The notes below the pieces were generated by a model. That model ran no database searches and was not told where the DNA came from. It saw only the letters and a program-made list of their open reading frames with translations. 15,828 bases of DNA, from assembly GCA_004325065.1 (NCBI GenBank), contig PITI01000256.1, forward strand, positions 1-15,828, given 5' to 3'. The position numbers and the translations under genes were made by a program. Shown here piece by piece: positions 7,551 through 15,828 of this stretch. Source of the DNA: Hamiltosporidium magnivora (taxonomy: Eukaryota; Microsporidia; Dubosqiidae). Each line of letters starts with the position of its first letter. Position 1 is the first letter of the stretch.

Positions 7551-10500
7551 AAGCCATAAAAAAGTTTTTGACTAGAATTTTATCAAATAAAAACTGAAAA
7601 GAGAATTTTACGATAAAAATGTTTAATAATAAATATTTTATAGAAAATATGTAATTTTAAACTTCATTTAAATAAACTATAAAAATTATGAAAATTAAGT
7701 TTAAATAAATTAAAAGAAAATTTAAATATTAGCAGAGTTCGGATCTTATGATTCAAAATTATTTTTAAGGTAATTAATCTAATTGAGGAATTTATTAATT
7801 TAAATATTAGCTTATTAGCCATAGCTTATAGATAATAAGATCTCGAGCATTTTATATTTAGAAAAATTAAATGAATCACATAATAGAATTGAATTGTGAA
7901 ATCAATGTTTTTATGTTACATTTTGAGTTGATATGTTGTTCTGCTGTTTAATTTATCTTATTGTAAAAGATAGTTTAGTAGGTGTTTATTTATACTTACA
8001 AAACATTTTTACTACGAAATTTCGACGAAAACAATGATAATTGTAAAAAATTAAAAATATACAAATGAAGGCAAGTAGAATAAGAGTTAATAACATTAAA
8101 AAATTTCAACGTTAAAAACAACTAAAACCATTGAAATTTCTGGTAAAAAAAATCCAAAAAAACGTAAATATATTTGCATGGAAATTAAAAGTTTATTTTT
8201 CAAAAAATTAAGCACGCAAACTTCGTTGGTTTAATCATATTTTAAAAAAAGATTCTTTAGAATTCAATATTAATAGGTCAGAGAAACCTTAAAAATACAT
8301 AAGTGATCATAATAAAAAAAAGTTGAAAATAGATGGTTTTTACCTATTATTTCTTGTATTATGATTTATTTTATTGAGCATATTTCAGTGGGAAATAAGT
8401 AAAAAGGGTAGTAAATACAGATGAAAATTCTGTTTTCACAGAAACGGTTTCTGTTAGTAAATGATTCGACTACTATTACAGTTATAGCGAATACTCTGGA
8501 TTCTATTATTTATTATACTACGAAATTTTTTTGAAAAATAGGTTTATAAATTCTTTTTATTGACTCGTGCTTCCTTATGGTTGGAGAAAGTCATGAGCTA
8601 ATAAAAGCTTGCCCGGGATATAAGGTATTTCAGTGATATTTTTCTTTTGAATATGTAGGTTGTCATTCTAACGCAAATTTTCTAGTAAGAAAGATAAAGA
8701 GTGCTCAACCGGGTATTTATACATGTAAAAGTGCGAACTAATCTCAAACGATTCATGGCGTGAAAAAACAATGAATTTTAGAAATCTCAAGCATTTAGAA
8801 TTATTTTTTAAATAATATAAAAAGTTTAGAAGAGATCTGATGTATATAACACTAGAAGTATGAAAGTATATCCTTAAAATAAGAATTATATCATATTAAT
8901 ATCATAAAACTACTTCATTCAATTTATGAACCAACATATTATAAAAATATATCATATATGACAATTTTTGATCTTTTCTTTATTCTCTGAGCAATATGAT
9001 CTGAAACGTGTAATCTTGTTGAAAATAATGTATCTTTCACACAATGAAATCTGCACTTCAGTGTCCTGTATTGACTAGAAAAATACTTGCTTTGAATTGA
9101 ATTATAAAGTAAAGACATTTTGGTTTCTTCTAGTTGTGTCTTAAAAGAATAGCAAAAAGAAGAACATTCATTGTGTAAAAAAATCTTAATATTTTTCTCC
9201 GTCTAGGAATTACAGAAATTAAAGTTTTTTAAAGCTTGGGAGAAGAATTCACGCAAAAAAATTTGGTAAAAAGTCCAACTAGCAAATTTATATGACAAAG
9301 TATAGATCAAGAAATTACATTAAAGGCCACTTGAAAAAAAAATAAAGAATTAATCTATGATAGTAGGTATTTCTAAATGGATTGGAAATTACTTCAACGA
9401 ACGGATTAATCTATGATAATGAATATCTAAATGGTTTATAAACTAAAAAAATACAATCTTACAGAAAATGACAACTTCTTGAGAATCATAATAATTGTAC
9501 AAAGAATTTAGAAATTGTGTGTAGAAGCGATTCTTTGGTATAATTTTACTTAAATTCATAAGATTTGTTTCTCTATATGTTTTAACTGCTTCTAATATAC
9601 ATCAAATTATCTTATAAAAACGAATTACATGTTAATTCATTATATAAATTCATATGAATAAGTCTAAGAAAATAAGAATAACAATCGAAATATATAATAA
9701 TCTTATTTTCGGTGAAAATTGACATGAAATATGTTTTTAGATAATAAAACGAGTATAACACACATGTAGCACAATTGATTTATATGATTCAAGGTTTTGA
9801 AACTTAAAAACCAAGTAAGTTTTTCTGATTAGAAAACGAGTTAAACGATATGCATTAGTCTGATATTGAAATAAGCACTTATTTAATATTCAGGCAATTT
9901 ATGAACTTAAATCCATTAAGCATAGTTTTAATAATTCTAAATACAAGTAAGATAGAGACATCCATTTATAAATAAAATTATAATTAGTGCAACTACTTGT
10001 TTCCTTTGTTCAATTATGTCTCTTTAATCGAAATAAATGCTAATGAAAGTTTGTGCAAAGTATCCAGGCGGTAATACAAGAATCTATGAGCAGTTAACAA
10101 TTAATTTATGTTTATTTTTAATGCTAACTGGGAAGAAAATATTTAGAAAACAAAGAAAACGTATTGAACCTATACTAATAAATAAAAAGATAGAAATTTA
10201 GTCATTGACTTAAGAATAGTAAAATCAAAAGGACCAAATCAAACATAATCAGAAATATTTGTGGAAGAAGATACTAAAGATTTGAAATAGACAAATACCA
10301 TTTTATAACTCCTATGAAATATTTTATTTTTCATATTATATAAATCTTTTATACAAAATTAATATCATACAACAAACCATTAATCAGCAATAAAAATATA
10401 TATATTAAGTACAATTTTATTAATTTAATGAAAAGAAGAATAATAAAGAAACTATAATCAGAAGTTTAATTACATATTAAATAAATATTGACTTCAAAAC

Positions 10501-10898
10501 TTGTATTTGTTTTACTAAATCTGTATTTTAAAACTTATTTTACCTCAAAATTAAAGAACATCAAAACTTAAATTAAAATTTGAAAATTTATGATAATTTT
10601 TAAACAAAGAATATGATTTTAATAAAAAAGTTTTTACTCAAATCTACAAATAAAGTTAAAACTTAAAAAAAAGTTTCAAATCAAAAATAAAAAGATCAAA
10701 AATACAATTTAAAAACTTTTAGTAAAATTTAAAAGTTTTTTTAAAAAAATCTACGAAAAAGAAAGAAATTTTTAGCAAATCTAAAAAAAATTTAAAAATG
10801 TATAAAAATAATATAAAACAGTTGTAAAGTATTTAATAAACTTTAACAACTTCTATAAATAAAAAATAATTAAATCAAACCTAAAATTTCATTTTTCT
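7551..10898. other. Long AT-rich spacer, no convincing gene
   Basis: No gene, tRNA or rRNA is recognised in 3.3 kb. Local rises in GC suggest decayed coding DNA. The best stretch is 8575-8765 on the plus strand, where one frame reads GESHELIKACPGYKVFQ, a stop, then YFSFEYVGCHSNANFLVRK. It matches no family I know. A pair of 10-bp inverted sequences (ACACAATGAA near 9039, TTCATTGTGT near 9168) is probably chance. Confidence 0.6.
9347..9434 (+). repeat. Short direct duplication, period 56 bp
   Basis: GAATTAATCTATGATAGT plus TATTTCTAAATGG at 9347-9380 recurs, with a few changes and a small deletion, at 9403-9434. No function is apparent. Confidence 0.6.
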
Positions 10899-11118
10899 AA
10901 TCTACGAATAAACTTTCATAAAATATTTCAATAAACCTTCATAAAATATCAAACTACACTTTGATAGAATCTACAAATAAAACTTCATAGAATCTACAAA
11001 TAAACTTTCATAAAATCTACGAATAAACTCACAAAATCTATAAATAAACTTTCATAAAATCTACAAATAAACTTTTATAGAATCTACAAATAAACTTTCA
11101 TAGAATCTACAAATAGAA
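10899..11118 (+). repeat. 23-bp minisatellite, about nine copies
   Basis: The unit is close to AATCTACAAATAAACTTTC-ATA (23 bp), with variants such as TACGAATA and TTTTATAG; some units are shortened. Fainter relatives (TCAAATCTACAAATAAAG) occur from about 10640, so the array decays outward on the left. The unit length is not a multiple of three and contains in-frame stops, so it is noncoding. Confidence 0.85.
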
Positions 11119-11386
11119 TTTTACAAACTCTTAAGAATAGTTTTTATTCAATAAAAAAATAAATATAAAAGTAACAAATTAAAGCAGTCAAATGACTTTT
11201 TAAAAACGAAAAAAAATATTTTTTCGACCAATTAATTTTATTTAAAAATAAAACACAAATAAAAATATATTTCTTTTTACAGACATATTCCAATATTCCT
11301 ATAATAGGAAATATTGGTAATAAAAAAATACATTTATCATTAAAACATGTTTTAAAGATAAATTTATAGATAGATTGTTTTTTGTA

Positions 11387-11394
11387 GAAAGTTC
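11387..11394. promoter_or_regulatory. HSE-like dyad 1 (GAAagTTC)
   Basis: GAANNTTC is the minimal inverted pair bound by heat shock factor. This one is 102 bases upstream of the C2H2 gene start. It is motif-only evidence. Confidence 0.25.
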
Positions 11395-11422
11395 GAAACT
11401 GATATTCGATTTAGGAGATGTC

Positions 11423-11438
11423 AGGAGAAGTTTCTCCT
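11423..11438. promoter_or_regulatory. Inverted repeat AGGAGAA-GT-TTCTCCT containing HSE-like dyad 2
   Basis: This is a perfect 7-bp inverted repeat with a 2-base spacer whose centre is GAAgtTTC, 58 bases upstream of the ATG. It starts exactly 40 bp after the first dyad (11387 to 11427). It is a candidate operator for the zinc-finger gene. Confidence 0.35.
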
Positions 11439-11495
11439 TTATCTACGATCAAAAGACATTTTTATATATATTTTTTGTGTAAATAAGGAGAAAAA

Positions 11496-12587
11496 ATGGG
11501 TACAGGAAAAACCACAGAACAAAGTAGTGAGGTTGAGGATAGTAATTGCATTGAAGATACAATAAATGAGGAATCGGATCGGGAATCTGGTGAAATAACT
11601 ATAAAAGAATATGAAAATGCTGAAGAAAATATAGAACCCCCGTATTCCCCAATTAATGATTCCGCGAGTATTGTTGATGAATTTCAAAGCAAAAAATTCA
11701 CTGAAGATTTTTTACCTCAAACTACCATTTTAAAAAATACCCCTAAAAATTTAGCTTATTCTATTTCAGATACTTCAGATTATGAATTCAAAAACTATAG
11801 AAACCAAGAGATGCCTTCATATTCCACGGGCAGAAGAGATATTGCCTATGATAGAAGTAGAATATCTAAATTAGATAATTTGGTCAATCACGCCGATTTT
11901 GAATTGGAAAGAAAAATAAAAATAACTAGAAAATATGAAAGACGCGATCGCCATGAACAGTTTTATTCAGAGCTACCATATGAGAGAAAAGAAGTAGAAA
12001 CAAGAAGGTATAGCACACGTAGAATCATGAGCCACCAACAGCCACCCCCAAACCCAGGAGAAAATTACCGACCGAAAAAAACCTTATTGGATTATCTCTT
12101 CGACCAAGCAAATTACGAAATGGAACAAATAAAAGAAAGTAAACGAAGAAGAAAAGAAACGGCATCTAGATACTTACAAAACACCCCCGAACCAATTCGA
12201 CCCAGAAGACCAGAACTTCCACTTCCGAGACCTTCATATCCTAAACAACCATCGCCAAGAAAATATAAAAAAAGACTATCATTAGATGAACCAGAAGCCG
12301 AAACATCAAGTAATGAAACCATAAATAGTTTTGCTGATATTGATGACAATAAATTTAAAGTATTAATTCACGGTGATAAAAAAGATTATATTTGTCCAGA
12401 ATTAGACTGTCAGAAATCATTTCCTTCACTCAGTCGAGCCAAAAGACACTTTATAGTTCATACGGGTGCCAAACCATTTAAATGTCTCAACCCACAATGC
12501 AGTAAATCTTTTTCTAGAAAAGACAACATGTTACAACATTATCGTAGTCACTGTTCTTTAACTAAAGATCAATATAAATATCGATAA
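11496..12587 (+). CDS. C2H2 zinc-finger protein (two tandem fingers), likely transcription factor
   Basis: The 363-aa protein has a low-complexity N-terminus rich in Glu, Ser, Asp and Asn, an Arg/Pro-rich middle (about 180-260), and two classical fingers near the C-terminus. Finger 1 is C300-x4-C305-x12-H318-x3-H322, the linker is HTGAKPF, and finger 2 is C330-x4-C335-x12-H348-x3-H352. The pair resembles fungal two-finger DNA-binding regulators, so the role in transcription in the nucleus is inferred from family. A related motif occurs twice: LDNLVNHADFELE at 126-138 and LDYLFDQANYEME at 198-210, probably a protein-interaction helix. Residues 23-28 (INEESD) share DNA with the retrotransposon tail module. 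The start is the first ATG; AAATAAGGAGAAAAA precedes it. SF3A3 follows 242 bp downstream on the same strand with its own start signal. The target genes are unknown. Confidence 0.85.
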   Translation: MGTGKTTEQSSEVEDSNCIEDTINEESDRESGEITIKEYENAEENIEPPYSPINDSASIVDEFQSKKFTEDFLPQTTILKNTPKNLAYSISDTSDYEFKNYRNQEMPSYSTGRRDIAYDRSRISKLDNLVNHADFELERKIKITRKYERRDRHEQFYSELPYERKEVETRRYSTRRIMSHQQPPPNPGENYRPKKTLLDYLFDQANYEMEQIKESKRRRKETASRYLQNTPEPIRPRRPELPLPRPSYPKQPSPRKYKKRLSLDEPEAETSSNETINSFADIDDNKFKVLIHGDKKDYICPELDCQKSFPSLSRAKRHFIVHTGAKPFKCLNPQCSKSFSRKDNMLQHYRSHCSLTKDQYKYR

Positions 12588-12820
12588 ATTAAGAATTGAA
12601 TTAATGGCGTAAAACTAAAAACAATTTTTTTAATTTTTATTTTTTATTTCTCCTCTATTTTATTACTTTCTAATATCTCTTCATATTATTTTTTCTATTC
12701 TAATATTTCTATTTTAAATGTTCAAAATATTATTTATTCTAATAAATCTAATTTCTATTTCAAGTAACTTAAAAAATAATTTTCAAACTTTATAAAACAC
12801 AAATACCCATAATTTTGTAA

Positions 12821-12829
12821 CCCATTTAA
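12821..12829 (+). promoter_or_regulatory. CCC start-proximal motif of the SF3A3 gene
   Basis: CCCATTTAA directly precedes the ATG at 12830, and a second CCC lies at 12806-12808. CCC-like motifs just upstream of start codons are a described microsporidian signal, and C runs are very rare in this background. It supports the chosen start. Confidence 0.5.
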
Positions 12830-14020
12830 ATGAAAAATATAAGAAACGTTTATAAAATATTAAAATTAATAGAAAAAGCTTCTGAAATAAAATTTAAATA
12901 CAAAAATTTAGAAAAAAGAGAAACTTTGCGACAAAAAGATAAAATTGTAAATATTTACTTAATAAAAATATTAAAAAAGAAATTTAAAAAAATTAAAGAA
13001 AAAATATACAAAAGTATAAAATATTGTATAATTGGAGAAGTAAATACAGTGGTTTATGACTTTTATGAAGATATAGAATGGTTGAAAAGTAAAAAAGAAA
13101 AAATAAAAATATTTAATGAAATAGAAAATAAAATCAGTGATAAAATAGAAAATATATTTAGTAAAGAAGAAAGATATGGTAGGTGTGTAGATCTTAAAAG
13201 TATTTTTGAAAAGTATAGAAGTATTATGAAATTTACAGAATATAAGGAAATTTTAGAAGATTTCCTTTGTGTTGAAAAATACAATTTTAGTTATATTTCG
13301 TATTTAAAAGAATTAAATGAATATTTAAAAAGTTTTTGTTCAAGAGCTAAAATTAGAAAAAATAAGAAAATAAAAAATAAAAAAATAGAAAATGAACAAG
13401 AAATAGAACTTAGAGTTTTTTTCGATAGTAGAACATTCTGTGAAGGATGTAATAAAATAATAATGACTAAAATGGTTTGTTTTCATATCAAAGGTAAGAG
13501 ACATATGAAAAATATAAGTTGTAACCTTTTGAATATAAAGTATGAGGAAATTTATAAATTTGAAAAAGAAATAAAAATATTTACAAAAATTTTTAAAGAT
13601 GAAATTAAATTATCGAAAAGTCTTTGTAATGTTATAGAAATAGAATGTATTTCTAATGAAGAAATTTCAGGTACAAAAAAATTTGCAGTTGAAAAAAATG
13701 AAGAAATTCCATCGTGGCTTAAGAAATATTACGGACTTGATATAACTTTTAGATGTGAAATTTGTAAAAATAAAAAAATACGAGGAAGAAAAGAATTCTT
13801 TAAACATTTTAAACAGCCGGAACACCTTGAAAATCTTAAAACACACAATATTGAATACTGTGATTTATTTTATGGAATTACCACCTTTTCTGGAATAGAA
13901 TATATGAAAACTCGCATATTTTTAGATCAAAATATTTTTATTGAAGAAGTAGAAGATGAAGAAGGGAATGTTTATGACAAAAAGACATTTGAAGATTTAA
14001 AAAAAATGGGAATTATTTGA
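12830..14020 (+). CDS. PRP9: Splicing factor 3a subunit 3 (SF3a60 / Prp9)
   Basis: SF3a60 is a subunit of the SF3a complex that builds the 17S U2 snRNP and acts in branch-site recognition and prespliceosome assembly. The 396-aa protein keeps the family layout. GRCVDLKSIFEKY (118-130) matches the GRYLDLHDCYLKY block of the animal protein. A matrin-type finger C204-x2-C207-x11-H219-x5-H225 follows, as in yeast Prp9. The C-terminal signature EIPSWLKKYYGLDITFRCEI starts at 292, with finger C309-x2-C312-x13-H326-x5-H332, and the protein ends EEGNVYDKKTFEDLKKMGII, nearly the animal ending. It is shorter than human SF3A3 (501 aa) because linkers are reduced and replaced by Lys-rich sequence. Its presence implies a working spliceosome, although no intron is visible here. 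The final codons form the first unit of a tandem repeat that runs into the 3' flank. Confidence 0.93.
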   Translation: MKNIRNVYKILKLIEKASEIKFKYKNLEKRETLRQKDKIVNIYLIKILKKKFKKIKEKIYKSIKYCIIGEVNTVVYDFYEDIEWLKSKKEKIKIFNEIENKISDKIENIFSKEERYGRCVDLKSIFEKYRSIMKFTEYKEILEDFLCVEKYNFSYISYLKELNEYLKSFCSRAKIRKNKKIKNKKIENEQEIELRVFFDSRTFCEGCNKIIMTKMVCFHIKGKRHMKNISCNLLNIKYEEIYKFEKEIKIFTKIFKDEIKLSKSLCNVIEIECISNEEISGTKKFAVEKNEEIPSWLKKYYGLDITFRCEICKNKKIRGRKEFFKHFKQPEHLENLKTHNIEYCDLFYGITTFSGIEYMKTRIFLDQNIFIEEVEDEEGNVYDKKTFEDLKKMGII

Positions 14021-14298
14021 TTAAATTTTCTATCTTTTTGAAAATATTTCATATATTAAATTGAAGATTTAAAAAAAATTGGAATTATTTGATTAAATTA
14101 TAATATTTTGAAATTATGAAATATTAAATTGAAGATTTAAAAAAAGTATGAATAATAATTATTTGATGGAATTATAATATTTTGAAAGTATGATGAAATA
14201 TTAAATTGAAGATTTAAAAAAAGTATGAATAATTATTTGATTAAATTATAATATTTTGAAAGTATGATGAAATATTAAATTGAAATATTTAAGAATCA
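13989..14298 (+). repeat. Tandem repeat of the SF3A3 gene end (about four units of 68-77 bp)
   Basis: Units begin at TTGAAGATTTAAAAAAA at 13989, 14061, 14129 and 14206, with a truncated fifth at 14280. Unit lengths are 72, 68, 77 and 74. Unit 1 contains the last coding codons (EDLKKMGII) and the TGA. Unit 2 would still encode EDLKKIGII followed by TGA; units 3 and 4 have drifted. Units 3 and 4 are the most alike, which suggests stepwise amplification outward. Confidence 0.9.
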
Positions 14299-14626
14299 AG
14301 AAATTTGAATCATAATCTAAATTTTCAAGGAAATATATGCTATATTTATTTTGTTCTACTGATGTATTTTTCTGGCTTATAATTATATATAATTACAATT
14401 TTTTATCTCAATTTTTCAAGACTTGAATAAAATTTCTAATTATTTTTACTAAAATGAAATGTTTGGGGCAAAGCTCCAGTAAAAACAGCGAATATTTTTT
14501 TTATTTTAGAATTAAATTAAATAACGACCTATAACTTATTGAAATATTAAAAAAACTTTATAAAATACAAATTTAAGCTATTTTTAAAAGAAAATTTCAA
14601 AAAAATTAAATTTAAATAAAAAAAAT
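14299..14626. other. Convergent intergenic spacer
   Basis: This is AT-rich sequence between the converging SF3A3 and Tma46 genes. Nothing is recognised apart from a brief GC rise near 14463-14480 (TTTGGGGCAAAGCTCC). Confidence 0.6.
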
Positions 14627-15366
14627 TTAAACGTTTTTTGAATTTTTAATTCCCATTTCAGCTATTTTATCAATTATATCTTCTTCGTCACTATAGCATC
14701 TCTCTCTATAATCACATTCTAAAGCACTTTCATCATCCTTAAAAACTTCTGGTTTAAATTGAAACAATTCGGTTCCTTTCATTTTGATTTCTCGTGCTTT
14801 TTTTTCAAACTCCACCTGTTCTTCTATTTTCTTTTTTTTCCATTCCATAAAAGTTTCTTCTATTAATTTTTCGTTTTCTTGTATTTCTTGTCTGCTCAAT
14901 TCTAGAAATTCTTCAAGAGTAATTTCTGCGTTTTCTTTATCCACATCAATTAATTTATGTACATCACTACATGTTTTGTCTGGACAAATCCATTGAGAAT
15001 TATATTGACCGGAATTCATAGCATCTAACATAAAACGACATACAAGTTTTACTTGCTGATCTTCATTCTTCGGTTCTAAGGAAATATCATGATTAAACTT
15101 ACAATTGGTTTTCTTACAGTTGCCCTGTAAGAAAAGTTTACAGGGAACTCTGTTTTGGGATCCACACCTACGGGTACTTTTTGTACCGTTTCTTTTCGTT
15201 CATCCTTTTTGTCGTCCTTTTTCTTTGAAACGGTTTCTAGCGTTTTTAATTTTTCCATTTGTTTTTTTAATTGAAGATTTTTTTTCTTATTCTTTTGTCC
15301 AAACATTTTTTCTTCCAATTCTTTCTTTTGCTCCTTTACCGATTTTGGTGGAAGTTTTGGTGGCAT
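14627..15366 (-). pseudogene. TMA46: ZC3H15 / Tma46 (DRG1-Rbg1 partner) gene interrupted by one frameshift
   Basis: ZC3H15 (DFRP1; yeast Tma46) is a cytoplasmic ribosome-associated protein that binds and stabilises the DRG1/Rbg1 GTPase. The true start is the ATG at 15364-15366 (MPPKLPPKSVKEQKK); codons before it in the open frame are not family-like. The first part carries the Lys-rich N-terminus with MFGQKNKKK (21-29) and stops matching after VDPKT (68-72). The expected sequence resumes in another frame at 15142: finger CKLFLQGNCKKTNCKFNH (C-x7-C-x4-C-x3-H), a second CCCH (C-x17-C-x4-C-x3-H, about 15040-14953), then the DFRP region TLEEFLELSRQ ... EWKKKK and an acidic tail. Total coding length is 740 bases, not a multiple of three, about 245 aa, against 345 in yeast. 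Only eight bases lie between the last frame-1 codon and the first Cys codon. Both halves are otherwise intact, so this may be a sequencing error, recent mutation or recoding site and not an old pseudogene. Confidence 0.8.
15123..15145 (-). other. Perfect 8-bp-stem hairpin at the Tma46 frameshift
   Basis: CCCTGTAA at 15123-15130 and TTACAGGG at 15138-15145 are exact reverse complements separated by seven bases. The stem begins within the eight-base interval where the reading frame must change (15143-15150). It also encodes the first residues of the first CCCH finger. Confidence 0.7.
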
Positions 15367-15828
15367 AACAACGGTAAATAAAATTTCTGATAAAACACAA
15401 GAAAAAACATTTTTTTTTAGAAATTCGAAAATAATCAAACGATCAGTGAAAAGTGCTGAAATTAAATCAGAATTAGAAATGTTTGTTTTTTTTGTTTCTT
15501 AATCAATATATTTTTCTGATAAAAAAATGAAAATATTTTTTCATATTTAAAATATATTTCATAATTTTTATATTAGTTCGTTATAATTGATTTTATTTAA
15601 ATAAGTTTGAAGTTGAGTCAATCATGTATTGTTACGGAAATCAATGATATTTTATCCTAAACGTATTTGTTAGCCTCGTATTTTTAATTGTCTGTATTTG
15701 GTCTGAAAAAAATCAATTTCAACGGCGGAAATATTTATAACAATATATTAACACACTCTTGCACCCCTAGAAGGTTTCTTTGTTCAAACCAAATTCAATT
15801 AAGATATATATGTTTAACCGTATATTAT
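15367..15828. other. Upstream flank of the Tma46 gene
   Basis: This is AT-rich sequence to the window end. No gene or recognisable element is seen; a slightly richer patch near 15755-15790 has no open frame of note. Confidence 0.6.

Larger units (their letters stand above)
11119..11495 (+). other. Upstream region of the C2H2 gene
   Basis: No gene is seen. It holds an imperfect hairpin at 11290-11317 (CCAATATTCCT, loop ATAAT, AGGAAATATTGG, one bulged base) and two HSE-like dyads listed separately. Confidence 0.5.

Noticed and set aside
11439..11687. 82-aa minus-strand frame over the C2H2 gene start
   Set aside because: It is antisense to a well-supported coding sequence and very Phe/Ile-rich.
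14463..14480. GC patch in the SF3A3-Tma46 spacer
   Set aside because: It is too short, with no stem, repeat or frame.

Overview
The window looks like a piece of a microsporidian nuclear genome of the expanded, gene-poor, very AT-rich kind; genus not determinable from sequence alone (Hamiltosporidium- or Edhazardia-like architecture is a guess). The reasons are: short, intronless, divergent versions of universal eukaryotic genes (RanGAP, SF3a60/Prp9, ZC3H15/Tma46); two genes whose AATAAA poly(A) signal overlaps the stop codon; a CCC motif a few bases before one start codon; and an apparent remnant of a restriction-endonuclease-like (RLE) non-LTR retrotransposon. Five protein genes can be supported. 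The other two thirds is AT-rich spacer with repeats and decayed mobile DNA.

Layout. Positions 1-196 and 6689-6887 are two diverged copies of one repeat in opposite orientation, flanking about 6.5 kb. Copy B continues to about 7364 in sequence that reaches 50% GC by hand count (6841-6960) inside a genome of roughly 20% GC. Between the copies lie a possibly secreted orphan protein gene (277-1890, minus), an RLE-type retrotransposon relic (2063-2817, plus) and the RanGAP/RNA1 gene (4504-5568, minus). Short copies of the retrotransposon's acidic tail module recur at about 7459-7550 (28 identical bases) and, more diverged and tandem, at 5616-5805. Positions 7551-10898 hold no convincing gene. A 23-bp minisatellite (10899-11118) and two HSE-like dyads precede a two-finger C2H2 regulator gene (11496-12587, plus). 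It is followed on the same strand by SF3A3/PRP9 (12830-14020), whose last codons, stop and 3' flank are tandemly repeated about four times (to about 14298). Convergent to it is a ZC3H15/Tma46 gene (14627-15366, minus) that is split by a frameshift located at an 8-bp-stem hairpin.

Function. The recognisable genes are housekeeping: Ran GTPase activation for nuclear transport, the U2 snRNP SF3a complex, and the DRG-GTPase partner that associates with ribosomes. There is no operon logic and no sign that they form one system. The main points of interest are the unexplained GC-rich repeat, the Tma46 frameshift with its hairpin, the RanGAP lacking two signature residues, and the duplication of the SF3A3 gene end. 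I did not see tRNA, rRNA or CRISPR structures.
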